A DNA stretch of 64,000 nt, taken from Bacillota bacterium (GTDB lineage: Bacteria > Bacillota > Clostridia > Acetivibrionales > DTU013). The stretch is from NCBI GenBank assembly GCA_023433505.1, contig JAEZCO010000056.1, positions 50,906-114,905 of the forward strand, in the 5' to 3' direction. The notes under the pieces are model-generated. The model was not told the DNA's origin and did not search any database. It was given only the letters and a program-made list of their open reading frames with translations. Position 1 is the stretch's first letter; each line of letters opens with the position of its first letter. Positions 41,320-50,191 of this stretch are shown piece after piece. The translations under genes and the position numbers were made by a program.

Positions 41320-43110
41320 ATGTCTTTAAACAAAAAGTTGCAGGATTGGGTTAAGGAAATGTCAGATATGTGCCAGCCGGATCAGATTTACTGGTGCGAT
41401 GGCTCTCAAGAAGAAAATGACAGATTATTAAAATTAATGGTAGATTCCGGAATGGCTACCCCTTTAAACCCTGAAAAACGCCCAGGATGCTATTTGTTCC
41501 GCAGTGACCCGTCAGACGTGGCACGTGTAGAGGACAGAACCTTTATCGCATCCAAAAGAAAAGAAGATGCAGGACCGACAAACAACTGGGTAGACCCGGA
41601 CGAACTCAAGGAAACCATGAAAGCCTTATATAAAGGCAGTATGAAGGGAAGGACCATGTATGTGATTCCTTTCTCCATGGGTCCCATAGGCTCGCCTATA
41701 TCCAAGATCGGTGTCGAGCTGACGGACAGCCCATATGTTGTAGTAAATATGCGCATCATGACCCGTATAGGCAAAAAGGTTCTGGATGTCCTTGGCGATG
41801 GTGAATTTGTTCCTTGCCTGCATTCCGTAGGCGCTCCTCTGGAGGAAGGGCAAAAGGATTCATCATGGCCCTGTGCTCCAATTGAAAAGAAATATATCAG
41901 TCATTTCCCTGAAGAAAGAATGATCTGGTCCTATGGGTCCGGTTATGGCGGAAACGCTCTTCTTGGAAAGAAATGCTTCGCACTGCGTATAGCATCTGTC
42001 CAGGCCCGCGACGAAGGCTGGCTTGCAGAGCACATGCTTATTCTCAAGCTTACGGATCCTAAAGGGAATGTAAAATATATCGCAGGAGCTTTCCCAAGTG
42101 CCTGCGGCAAGACCAACCTTGCCATGCTTGTTCCTACCATTCCCGGCTGGAAGGTGGAAACCATCGGCGATGACATTGCCTGGATGAAATTCGGAAAAGA
42201 CGGACGCCTGTATGCAATCAATCCTGAAGCAGGATTCTTCGGCGTGGCACCCGGCACTTCCATGGATTCAAATCCCAATGCAATGCTGAGCGCAGCGAAA
42301 AATACCATATTTACAAATACCGGTTTGACAGACGACGGCGACATCTGGTGGGAAGGTATCGGCTATGATGCACCGGATCACCTTATAGACTGGAAAGGCA
42401 AAGACTGGGCCCCGGGCACAAAAGATGCGGCAGCTCATCCCAACGCACGTTTCACAGCTCCTGCAAATCAATGCCCTGTTATTGCGCCTGAATGGGAAGA
42501 TCCCGCAGGTGTGCCCATTTCTGCATTTTTGATCGGCGGACGCCGTCCCAGCACAATCCCGCTGGTGCACGAAAGCTTTGACTGGAATCACGGTGTATTC
42601 CTTGGGTCCATCATGGGCTCGGAAATCACAGCAGCAGCTATTTCTGCAAATATCGGCCAGGTTCGCCGCGACCCGTTTGCAATGCTGCCCTTCATCGGCT
42701 ATCATGTTTGCGATTATTTAAAGCACTGGCTGGATATCGGTACAAAGACCACTGCAGACAAATTGCCGAAGATATTCTATGTTAACTGGTTCCGCAAGGA
42801 TGAGAACGGCAAATGGCTGTGGCCCGGCTTCGGCGAAAACAGCCGTGTGCTCAAATGGGTTGTTGAGAGGGTTTCCGGAGAAGGCAAGGCAGTAAAGACT
42901 TCCATCGGTTATATGCCTACAGCGGATGCCATTGATTGTGAAGGTCTTGACGTTAGCGCAGCCGATATGGAAGAACTCCTTAAGGTTAAGAAAGATGAGT
43001 GGCTGAAGGAAGTGGCTTCCATCAAGGAGCATTATGTCAAGTACGGCGACAGCCTTCCTGCAGAGTTATCTGCACAGTTGGCAGCTCTGGAAAAAAGGCT
43101 TCAGGAGTAA
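41320..43110 (+). CDS. pckG: Phosphoenolpyruvate carboxykinase (GTP)
   Basis: 596 residues, the GTP-dependent class (ATP types are about 530). It interconverts PEP plus CO2 plus GDP with oxaloacetate plus GTP. Motifs: SMGPIGSPISKIGVELTDS, phosphate-loop GAFPSACGKTNLAML (about 252-266), metal site in IGDDIAWMKFG and the guanine region NWFRKDENGKWLWPGFGENSR. In this fermentative setting it likely runs toward oxaloacetate, feeding the malate shunt with mdh and malic enzyme. GAAGGGAG precedes the start. Single gene with its own promoter and terminator. Confidence 0.96.
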   Translation: MSLNKKLQDWVKEMSDMCQPDQIYWCDGSQEENDRLLKLMVDSGMATPLNPEKRPGCYLFRSDPSDVARVEDRTFIASKRKEDAGPTNNWVDPDELKETMKALYKGSMKGRTMYVIPFSMGPIGSPISKIGVELTDSPYVVVNMRIMTRIGKKVLDVLGDGEFVPCLHSVGAPLEEGQKDSSWPCAPIEKKYISHFPEERMIWSYGSGYGGNALLGKKCFALRIASVQARDEGWLAEHMLILKLTDPKGNVKYIAGAFPSACGKTNLAMLVPTIPGWKVETIGDDIAWMKFGKDGRLYAINPEAGFFGVAPGTSMDSNPNAMLSAAKNTIFTNTGLTDDGDIWWEGIGYDAPDHLIDWKGKDWAPGTKDAAAHPNARFTAPANQCPVIAPEWEDPAGVPISAFLIGGRRPSTIPLVHESFDWNHGVFLGSIMGSEITAAAISANIGQVRRDPFAMLPFIGYHVCDYLKHWLDIGTKTTADKLPKIFYVNWFRKDENGKWLWPGFGENSRVLKWVVERVSGEGKAVKTSIGYMPTADAIDCEGLDVSAADMEELLKVKKDEWLKEVASIKEHYVKYGDSLPAELSAQLAALEKRLQE

Positions 43111-43149
43111 ACAACCGCTTTTAAAGCAATAAAAGAACGGCAGGTATAG

Positions 43150-43192
43150 GCCGGTTGAGATGTCTTAAGCAATATGATATTTCTCAACCGGC
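43150..43192 (+). terminator. pckG terminator
   Basis: 11-base stem GCCGGTTGAGA/TCTCAACCGGC with a 21-base loop, followed by TTTGTTG, 39 bases after the pckG stop. It may also serve the convergent ferritin-like gene. Confidence 0.65.
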
Positions 43193-43226
43193 TTTGTTGT
43201 GCAATGGTGTTCAAAGAGGAAGCCGT

Positions 43227-43541
43227 TTATTGCATGGGTGCCTGGAAATTCTGCGCCTGCTGCTGTTGAATCTTCTGCTTTCCTTTTTCGGTATTTTCAG
43301 CCTCTCTGGGGCAAATCAGATAAAGCAGTTGCTGCAATTCGCCGACATGCCGTCTTTCCTCATCGGCAATATGATATAGAACCTTTTTGACCCTCTCATC
43401 GTTTGTCGATACTGCATGGGCTTCGTAGCCGATAATCGCTTCAAGTTCGCCCGCTATGTCTACACGGAGTGCCTGCGCGGTTTCGTCATTGGACATCTGC
43501 CGGGGAATGTTTGCTACAAACGGGTTGCCTAATAAAGCCAT
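43227..43541 (-). CDS. Ferritin-like (rubrerythrin/encapsulated-ferritin-type) small protein
   Basis: 104 residues. A two-helix ferritin-like motif: ELEAIIGYEAHAVST (about 33-47) and IADEERRHVGELQQLL (about 61-76), supplying Glu and ExxH-type iron ligands that complete a di-iron site on dimerisation. This matches encapsulin-associated ferritin-like proteins, but no encapsulin gene is adjacent. The Gln-rich tail is disordered. ATG 43541 is preceded by AAGGATG; a longer frame starts inside the divergent gene. Probable role in iron storage or peroxide protection. Confidence 0.7.
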   Translation of the reverse strand: MALLGNPFVANIPRQMSNDETAQALRVDIAGELEAIIGYEAHAVSTNDERVKKVLYHIADEERRHVGELQQLLYLICPREAENTEKGKQKIQQQQAQNFQAPMQ

Positions 43542-43639
43542 AAAAACACATCCTTTTAAAAAAATATATATAATAATGTTCTCATCCGGGTGTACAATTA
43601 ATCTGTAAAAAATTACTTTGCGTAACTGAGGGGAAAGAA

Positions 43640-43978
43640 ATGAACATACAAATCTTTGGAGCGAAAAAGTGCTTTGACACACAGAAAACCGAGAGATATT
43701 TTAAGGAACGTAAAATCAAATACCAATATGTTGACGTATATAAATATGGCTTAAGCAAAGGGGAATTTGACTCCGTCAAGACGGCTGTGGGGCTTAAAGA
43801 TCTCATAAACTGCAATGCAAAGGAATATAAAACCCTGAACATGCAATACCTTGGCATTGGCAGTGTGGCGGAGGAAATTCTTTTCAAGAATCCAAAGCTG
43901 CTGAACACGCCTGTTGTAAGGAATGGGAAAAAGGCAACGGTGGGTTATAAGCCGGAGGTTTGGAAGGATTGGGAGTAG
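43640..43978 (+). CDS. ArsC/Spx-family thioredoxin-fold protein
   Basis: 112 residues. An N-terminal thioredoxin-like strand IQIFGAKKCFDTQKTERYF with a single Cys (position 10), and the late cis-Pro region NTPVVRNGKKATVGYKPEVW, match the ArsC/YffB/Spx group. Lack of the second N-terminal Cys argues against Spx-type CxxC redox sensing; it may act as a glutathione-independent reductase of unknown substrate. GGGGAAAG precedes the start. Divergent from the ferritin-like gene, suggesting a joint stress role. Confidence 0.78.
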   Translation: MNIQIFGAKKCFDTQKTERYFKERKIKYQYVDVYKYGLSKGEFDSVKTAVGLKDLINCNAKEYKTLNMQYLGIGSVAEEILFKNPKLLNTPVVRNGKKATVGYKPEVWKDWE

Positions 43979-44105
43979 GACTTCCGGAGGGCTGGATGAT
44001 CTGTTGCCCGGGTAGTATATGAAATCAGGTTGCCGTTATATGGAAAATAGTATATGATTGTATGACGGCCTCAATTTGGAGATAAACTTAGAAAGTGATA
44101 TTTTT

Positions 44106-44909
44106 ATGAGCGTACAGATTTATTTAGTCATTGTCCTTACCTTTATCATCTATGTCATCGGCACGCTGGCATACTCCGTCCGGATTGTAGCCATAAAAAC
44201 AGGGCGGATTGCAGTTGCTTTCTCTGTGTTTAACATTTTTGCATTGATATCCAGAATGGCGAGTACCTTTCAATCCCCCATACTTACAAAGACTGTTGAA
44301 GATAGCATAAATACAGGAAACACGGATTGGCTGCTTTCCGGCTTAAGGCTGATACTTCTTTCCGCTACACTGGCAACTATTTTCGGCGCACTGCTGATGC
44401 CGACGTTTATCAGGATTTTCAGCAAGGGCGTCCAATCGTTCAGCATTTACAGGTCGGTGCCCAAATTATTGCTGCATGCTTTTTCAAAGTCCGGAATCGA
44501 ACAATTCAAAAACAGCATAACCCTCCCGAAAAAAGAAAATATCAGCCAGTTGAAGCAAATAAGAAAAATACCGAAAAGACTGGTTTTGCTGAACATTATT
44601 GCATCCTCCATTTCAACCACCGGGGTGCTGTCTGCAATCTATGCCGGCGCACTGGTGCCGGAATTTCGCGGCACCTGCACAATGATGTCCGCACTGATCA
44701 ACGGAATCGCTACCATATTGCTGGTCATATTCGTTGATCCATACATTTCAATGCTTACGGATGACGTCATAAGAGGCAAATGCACAGAATTACAGTTCCA
44801 GAGGACCATAATTTTCATTGTTTGCGGATTGATTATCGGAACATTACTGGCTCAGATTGTCCTGGTTCCTGCAGCGCAGCTGATTGTATTTGCTGTTCGG
44901 ATACCGTAA
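44106..44909 (+). CDS. amj: Amj-type lipid II flippase family membrane protein (DUF2837)
   Basis: 267 residues, with about six membrane segments (near 3-25, 35-55, 75-100, 170-195, 205-225, 235-262). The motif IGTLAYSVRIVAIKTGRIAVAFSVFNIFALISRMASTFQSP is characteristic of Amj (YdaH), the alternative lipid II flippase that backs up MurJ. The start at ATG 44106 gives the normal membrane-inserted N-terminus; a frame 16 codons longer is polar and lacks a site. The ribosome site (GAAAGTGAT) is weak. Confidence 0.85.
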   Translation: MSVQIYLVIVLTFIIYVIGTLAYSVRIVAIKTGRIAVAFSVFNIFALISRMASTFQSPILTKTVEDSINTGNTDWLLSGLRLILLSATLATIFGALLMPTFIRIFSKGVQSFSIYRSVPKLLLHAFSKSGIEQFKNSITLPKKENISQLKQIRKIPKRLVLLNIIASSISTTGVLSAIYAGALVPEFRGTCTMMSALINGIATILLVIFVDPYISMLTDDVIRGKCTELQFQRTIIFIVCGLIIGTLLAQIVLVPAAQLIVFAVRIP

Positions 44910-44973
44910 AGATAACTTACATAATTGTTTCAATTCATGCAAAACCTACTTAGTGATTTAGGAGGAATGTACC

Positions 44974-46887
44974 ATGAGTGAAACAATTCTTGAAAAAGCC
45001 CAGGGACGGGTGAGCTATCACGATTCAGTGGAAGAGATGCTGGTAAGAATCAGGGAAGATGGGATGTCCAATGCATTTGACCGGTGGAGCTCCCAGGAAA
45101 AAATCCGGTGCAAATTCTGTCTCCAGGGCTTAAGCTGTCAGCTATGCTCCCAGGGCCCTTGCCGGATCAGCGAAAAAAGCGGCCAGGACAAGGGGGTATG
45201 CGGGATCGGGCCCGACGCAATGGCAATGCGTAAGCTGCTGCTGCAGAATATTATGGGCGCCGGCACTTACAGCCACCACGCTTATGAAGCTTATAGAACT
45301 CTCAGGGCAACTGCCTTGGGAAAGACCCCCTTTAAAATTACCGATACGGATAAATTGAAATGGATGTGCGGGCAGGTAGGTATCCCCACCGATCAGGACA
45401 CGAACAGGCAGGCCGTTGCACTGGCAGATTTCCTTGAAGCTGAAATGGGCAAGGATCCGGAAAAGCCAAGCGTTATGGTGGATGTCTTTGCGCCCAATAA
45501 ACGAAAGGATGTATGGAAAAAGCTCGATATCTACCCCTCAGGAGTAGTTCATGAAGAACAGAATTGCGTTGCCAGCTGCCTTACAAATGTGGACGGTGAT
45601 TATGTGTCTCTCGCTAAAAAAGCACTGCGCCTGGGCCTGGCAACCATATATACCGCCCAAATAGGCCTTGAGATGGTGCAGGACATCTTGTTTGGGACCC
45701 CGCAGCCCCATGAAGTCAATACTGATCTGGGCATCATGGACCCCGAATATGTCAATATAGTTTTCAATGGCCATCAACCCTGGGCAGGGGCGGCTACGCT
45801 TCTTAAAGCAAGGACGCCGGAGGTTCAGGCAAAAGCAAAAGCGGCAGGGGCGAAAGGCTTAAGGATCGTCGGTTCCATTGAAACAGGGCAGGAGATGATT
45901 CAGAGATTTGCCATGGATGATGTTTTCGTAGGACTGATGGGTAACTGGCTTAGCATCGAACCGCTTCTTGCAACCGGTGCAGTGGATGTCATCGCAATGG
46001 AGGAAAACTGCTCGCCGCCTGCTATTGACCAATATGCAGAGAAGTACCGGATTACTCTTGTCAGCGTAAGCACAATCATCGGCATACCGGGTGTAAACCA
46101 TGCCATACCCTACAATCCGCAGGATGTGGCTGCTATGGCGGACAAGCTGATCGACCTGGGCATTGGCAATTACAAAAAAAGAGCAGGGAGCATCAAAGCC
46201 AAAGTGCCGCAAAAAGTGCAAAAAGCAATTGCCGGCTTCTCCACTGAAGCAGTGCTGGGCGCTTTGGGCAACAGGCTCGAGCCGTTGGTGGATGTGATTG
46301 TTGCAGGAAAAATCAAGGGAGTGGTGGCACTGGCGAATTGCTCCACTTTGAGAAACGGACCTCAGGACTGGAATACCGTAAACATCACAAAGGAATTGAT
46401 TAAAAAAGATATCCTGGTTGTGAGCGGCGGCTGCGGAAATCATGCCCTGGAGGTTGCCGGCCTTTGCAGCCTGGAGGCAAAGGAACTGGCAGGCGCAGGG
46501 CTCAGGGAAGTGTGTTCAATGCTGAAAATACCTCCTGTACTTAGCTTTGGAACCTGTACCGATACAGGCAGGATATCCATGCTGGTTACTGCGTTAGCCA
46601 ATCACCTGGATGTCGATATACCCCAGCTCCCCATAGCTGTCACGGCACCTGAATGGATGGAGCAAAAGGCCACCATTGACGGGTTGTTTGCCATCGCTTA
46701 CGGGGCCTATACCCATTTATCTCCGACCCCGTTTGTCACCGGTGCTCCGCTCCTTGTAAAGCTGTTGACGGAGGATGTGGAAGGCCTGACAGGCGGAAAG
46801 GTCGCATTGGGAGACGACCCGGTACAGGCTGCAAATGATATTGAAACACACATTATAAGCAAGCGGAAAGGCCTTGGACTTAACTAA
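44974..46887 (+). CDS. cooS: Anaerobic Ni-Fe carbon monoxide dehydrogenase catalytic subunit
   Basis: 637 residues, standard CooS length. It oxidises CO to CO2 at a Ni-Fe C-cluster. N-terminal cluster ligands read C46-KF-C49 and SC55-QL-C58-SQGP-C63. The second D-cluster Cys of the classical CX7CC pattern is Ser54, and a CX2C pair takes its place, as reported for enzymes with a [2Fe-2S] D-cluster. C-cluster ligands are seen in FNGHQP, MEENCSPP, ALANCST, SGGCGNH and FGTCTDTGR. GGAGG precedes the start. No cooF, cooC or acetyl-CoA synthase genes adjoin. The last 4 bases overlap the convergent ATPase gene. Confidence 0.93.
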   Translation: MSETILEKAQGRVSYHDSVEEMLVRIREDGMSNAFDRWSSQEKIRCKFCLQGLSCQLCSQGPCRISEKSGQDKGVCGIGPDAMAMRKLLLQNIMGAGTYSHHAYEAYRTLRATALGKTPFKITDTDKLKWMCGQVGIPTDQDTNRQAVALADFLEAEMGKDPEKPSVMVDVFAPNKRKDVWKKLDIYPSGVVHEEQNCVASCLTNVDGDYVSLAKKALRLGLATIYTAQIGLEMVQDILFGTPQPHEVNTDLGIMDPEYVNIVFNGHQPWAGAATLLKARTPEVQAKAKAAGAKGLRIVGSIETGQEMIQRFAMDDVFVGLMGNWLSIEPLLATGAVDVIAMEENCSPPAIDQYAEKYRITLVSVSTIIGIPGVNHAIPYNPQDVAAMADKLIDLGIGNYKKRAGSIKAKVPQKVQKAIAGFSTEAVLGALGNRLEPLVDVIVAGKIKGVVALANCSTLRNGPQDWNTVNITKELIKKDILVVSGGCGNHALEVAGLCSLEAKELAGAGLREVCSMLKIPPVLSFGTCTDTGRISMLVTALANHLDVDIPQLPIAVTAPEWMEQKATIDGLFAIAYGAYTHLSPTPFVTGAPLLVKLLTEDVEGLTGGKVALGDDPVQAANDIETHIISKRKGLGLN

Positions 46888-48116
46888 ATATTGATGAAAA
46901 CTTCCGGGTTTATGCGGTTCACAGGGTTTGTACCGCTGTTTAACATATTATAGCCTGGATTCTGTTCCAATATATCCAGGAACTCTATGAGCTTCTTGTT
47001 GAACTCCCGGGTATTTACCAGCTGTGAACCGCTCTTACCTTTGTTCAGGGTAAGCAGGACCCAATTTCTTGCAGATTCCGCAGTGATGTATGGGGTCCAG
47101 TTATAGGCTGTCTTGTGTAGGAGAATTATTTTTTCCGCCAGCATCAGCAAATCGTCGTGGGAGAGCTTCGTCATCCGCATGATAGGCAGACGCATGTCCA
47201 TAACGACGGGATTATCCGACAGGGGAGCATCCCCCAGGCGCTGATACAGGGCGTGATATGTTTTAACTCCTCTTTCCCTGTCTTCAAAAAATTCGTCTGT
47301 GGCTGCAAAAACGAACAGGCAGTTCTTAAAATCGCCTCCGCAGGTACTGTCGACAATATATCTCAGGTTTTCATAGCAAATCTTTCTCACATCGGCTCTC
47401 TGGCTCATCAGGAGCTCCAGTTCGTCCACAAGCAGGACCAGGCCTTTGTAGCCCAGCAGCTTCAAAAGATGAAGGAAGGCTTTGAAGGAATCGATGGCCG
47501 TTAATTTATCAATATCGCCTTTCACGTTGAATTTTGCTTTTAACTGTGCGGGTATGTTTTTCTCGCCTTTTATCCATGAGGCGGCAGCGCTTGAAAGCTG
47601 GGAATCATGAGAAATGCGCGCTTTTATATAGGTCAGAAACGCTCTTGAAAACGAACTGTTGAAATTGTCAAGAGACGCGATTACTTCATTGATTTCTTCG
47701 TAGACGCGGTTTTTATCACAGGTAAGCTTAAGCCTGCCTATCCAGCTTCCGAAGATGGTTTCGAAATCTGAGCCGTTGGTGGAATCCTTTATTGTGATGT
47801 TGTGCATGATACTGTAATACAGTGCATCAAAGCTGCTGAGATTCAAACCGTTGCCTATTTGCAGGCTGCAGACTGCAAAATCCCGGTTGAGAGCCAACTG
47901 CCGGACGTTATTCAGCAGGAAGGATTTGCCGGAGCCATATTCTCCGGTAATGAATTTAACGATGCCGCCGCCTTTTTCAATAGAACCCAGACAGCCTTCA
48001 AATTCCTTTAATGCTTTGCCTCTTCCCGTACAAATGAATTCCGAGCCGGTTCCGGGGATTACTCCGCTTTTGAGCGTGCTGACGATATTTTTGGCCGTAT
48101 CTGGATCAATCTGCAT
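46884..48116 (-). CDS. P-loop ATPase of the BREX-associated ATP-binding type (DUF2791)
   Basis: 410 residues from ATG 48116, which has AGGGGTG 6 bases upstream and gives the family's usual start (MQIDPDTAKNIVSTLKSGVIP); a frame 75 codons longer is unlikely. Walker A GEYGSGKS (58-65), Walker B LVLLVDELELLM, sensor region FVFAATDEFFED. Related proteins occur both in BREX phage-defence clusters and alone. No pglX, pglZ or brxL lies in the window, so defence is unproven. Convergent with cooS. Confidence 0.7.
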   Translation of the reverse strand: MQIDPDTAKNIVSTLKSGVIPGTGSEFICTGRGKALKEFEGCLGSIEKGGGIVKFITGEYGSGKSFLLNNVRQLALNRDFAVCSLQIGNGLNLSSFDALYYSIMHNITIKDSTNGSDFETIFGSWIGRLKLTCDKNRVYEEINEVIASLDNFNSSFSRAFLTYIKARISHDSQLSSAAASWIKGEKNIPAQLKAKFNVKGDIDKLTAIDSFKAFLHLLKLLGYKGLVLLVDELELLMSQRADVRKICYENLRYIVDSTCGGDFKNCLFVFAATDEFFEDRERGVKTYHALYQRLGDAPLSDNPVVMDMRLPIMRMTKLSHDDLLMLAEKIILLHKTAYNWTPYITAESARNWVLLTLNKGKSGSQLVNTREFNKKLIEFLDILEQNPGYNMLNSGTNPVNRINPEVFINI

Positions 48117-48286
48117 TTTGACACCCCTGAATGCTTGTCTTTCTTCCATTATATTGTTTTGACGCCAATTATTCAACATCTCGCACGATGCCCGAGAAAT
48201 ATTATTAAAATCCATAGATGATTGGCAATAAAAATGTTGATTCTTAAGCAAAAAGCCCTCGGGGAGTAAATTTTTTTTTAAAACAT

Positions 48287-48298
48287 GATACATATCAC
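48287..48298. promoter_or_regulatory. FNR/CRP-family operator candidate
   Basis: TGATACATATCA fits the FNR core TGAT-N4-ATCA exactly. It lies 74 bases before a small frame and 132 bases before the DUF1858 gene, so a Crp/Fnr-type regulator could control the hemerythrin operon. Confidence 0.45.
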
Positions 48299-48360
48299 AG
48301 AATTTAATTTCCGGCTCCTGTATGATTAAGTTATCAATCATAGAGCAGGAGGAATTGAAA

Positions 48361-48396
48361 ATGAATACATTTAAAAAACTGGACGTAGGTATGTAA
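48361..48396 (+). CDS. Possible 11-residue leader peptide
   Basis: MNTFKKLDVGM, preceded by an excellent AGGAGG site, ends 22 bases before the DUF1858 gene. It may be a leader peptide or the residue of a lost gene. Seen only as a frame with a ribosome site. Confidence 0.3.
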   Translation: MNTFKKLDVGM

Positions 48397-48418
48397 AATA
48401 AGATAAAGGGAGGGCGTC

Positions 48419-48649
48419 ATGGAAAAAATTATTGATTTTTCTAAAAGCGTATATGAATTATGCAAAGAAGACCCTCAAGTGATCGTGATCATGAGGGCGC
48501 TGGGCTTTGAGCAAATTACCAATACGGCATCGCTGAATACCGTAGGACGGTTTATGACAATTCCCAAAGGTGCTGTTATGAAAGGCATTGATTTGGAAAA
48601 GATAAAAGAAGAATTCTCCAGAAATGGATATAGCGTTATCAAAGGATAG
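48419..48649 (+). CDS. DUF1858 domain protein
   Basis: 76 residues, one DUF1858 domain (IIDFSKSVYELCKEDPQVIVIMRALGF). Stand-alone forms commonly precede DUF438 hemerythrin-PAS genes, as here (12-base gap). In ScdA/RIC proteins the domain is fused to hemerythrin domains that repair iron-sulfur clusters after NO or oxidative damage, so a similar role is plausible. AAGGGAGGG precedes the start. Confidence 0.85.
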   Translation: MEKIIDFSKSVYELCKEDPQVIVIMRALGFEQITNTASLNTVGRFMTIPKGAVMKGIDLEKIKEEFSRNGYSVIKG

Positions 48650-48661
48650 GGAGGACTGCAT

Positions 48662-49891
48662 ATGAGTGAATATATCAATAACCGTGAATATAGGCAGAAG
48701 ATACTAAAGGGTCTGATTATGGAGCTGCACGGCGGTAAAAGCGTGGATGAAATAAAGCCCCGTTTTGAAGAGTTGATCCAGGGCATTTCGCCGACAGAAA
48801 TATCGGAAATGGAGCAAAGTCTGATCATGGACGGTATGCCCCTGGGGGAGATCCAGCGTCTTTGCGATGTGCATGCGGCTGTTTTCAAGGGGTCCATCGA
48901 AGAAATACACCGGGTAAAAAAGCCGGAAGAGACACCGGGACACCCTGTTCATACCTTCAAGCAGGAAAACAAGGAGATTGAAAAGCTTGTTAGAGAAAGG
49001 ATAAATCCGGAGCTTGAAGCCTTTAAAGCCGGTGACGGCCGTAATAAGCCGGACAATCTGGCGGAAGCTTTCAGCCTCCTTTGGAATATTGACAAGCACT
49101 ATCTGAGAAAGGAAAACCTGCTGTTCCCCTACATGGAGAAATACGGCATAACAGCTCCGCCCAAGGTGATGTGGGGTGTAGATGATGAAATCAGGGCTTT
49201 GATCAAGGAAGCCAGGAAGGAAATCGCAAATTATAAGGGAGATAGGGATCCGCTGGCAAAAAAGGTGAGTGAGGCTGTTACCAAGACCCTTGATATGATT
49301 TTCAAAGAGGAAAACATCCTCTTTCCCATGGTTCTGGAAACCCTCACGGAGGATGAATGGGCCAGGATTGCGGAAGAAAGCCCTGAGCTGGGATATTGCC
49401 TGGTGGAGCCGCAGCAGGTATGGAAACCTGTAAAGGTTGACATGGAGGAGAAAGAAAAACAGCTGGGAGATGTCCCTTCAAATAACGGCTATATAAGCTT
49501 TGATTCCGGCGTCCTTCTGCCGGAGGAAATCAACTGCCTGCTCAATACGCTCCCCCTGGATATAACCTTCGTCGATAAGGATGGCGCCGTAAAGTATTTT
49601 TCGCAGGGGAAAGAGCGGATTTTCCCCAGAACAAAGGCCATCATCGGCAGACAGGTGAAGAACTGCCACCCGCCGGCCAGTGTTCATATCGTTGAGAAGA
49701 TCGTGGAGGACTTAAGAGCAGGCAGAAAAGACCATGAGGATTTCTGGATCAGGATGGGCGGGCAGTTTGTGTATATTCGGTATTATGCCGTCAGGAATGA
49801 AAAGAATGAGTTTCTGGGCGTAATGGAAGTAACCCAGAATATCAAGCCCATTCAGGAAATCACGGGCGAGAAGCGCCTGATGTCAAACTGA
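48662..49891 (+). CDS. DUF438 / hemerythrin / PAS protein
   Basis: 409 residues: DUF438 (about 1-70, with EEIHRVKKPEETPGHPVHTFKQEN following), hemerythrin HHE domain (about 95-230, with HPVHTF, NIDKHYLRKENLLFPYMEKYG and FKEENILFPMV as di-iron ligand regions) and PAS domain (about 285-400, DITFVDKDGAVKYFSQGKERIF). Probable cytoplasmic sensor or handler of O2/NO. PAS domains of this group may bind haem or flavin; not resolvable here. Co-transcribed with DUF1858, with a shared terminator downstream. Confidence 0.88.
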   Translation: MSEYINNREYRQKILKGLIMELHGGKSVDEIKPRFEELIQGISPTEISEMEQSLIMDGMPLGEIQRLCDVHAAVFKGSIEEIHRVKKPEETPGHPVHTFKQENKEIEKLVRERINPELEAFKAGDGRNKPDNLAEAFSLLWNIDKHYLRKENLLFPYMEKYGITAPPKVMWGVDDEIRALIKEARKEIANYKGDRDPLAKKVSEAVTKTLDMIFKEENILFPMVLETLTEDEWARIAEESPELGYCLVEPQQVWKPVKVDMEEKEKQLGDVPSNNGYISFDSGVLLPEEINCLLNTLPLDITFVDKDGAVKYFSQGKERIFPRTKAIIGRQVKNCHPPASVHIVEKIVEDLRAGRKDHEDFWIRMGGQFVYIRYYAVRNEKNEFLGVMEVTQNIKPIQEITGEKRLMSN

Positions 49892-49972
49892 GCCGGATAT
49901 GGTACAATCAGAAGCGGCTTGAGGAGCAGGCAATGGGAGCATCCGTATCAATTCTACACCGGTTTAGATAAT

Positions 49973-50019
49973 AAAAAGCACAGTGTCTGAAGTATACAGC
50001 TTCATCCACTGTGCTTTTT
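49973..50019. terminator. Rho-independent terminator (both directions)
   Basis: 13-base stem AAAAAGCACAGTG/CACTGTGCTTTTT with a 21-base loop, 82 bases after the DUF438 gene. A on one side and T on the other make it functional both ways. The remaining 170 bases before the next gene contain nothing recognised. Confidence 0.8.
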
Positions 50020-50191
50020 ACTATTCACGGAGCAAAGTCAGACATTTTAGGGAAATCCTCGTAAAAAAAGTGAGAAGTTATTGAGCGAAGTATTTATTAA
50101 ACCAGATAAAGTATAAGTAAATAGCTGCGCCAATTGAGAACCGAAAGATGAATAAAGCATATAAAGTTGAAAAGGGAGAAGAGGCGTTTTT

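Noticed and set aside
46884..48116. BREX phage-defence system
   Set aside because: Only the ATPase is present; no methylase, phosphatase or protease partner genes in the window.
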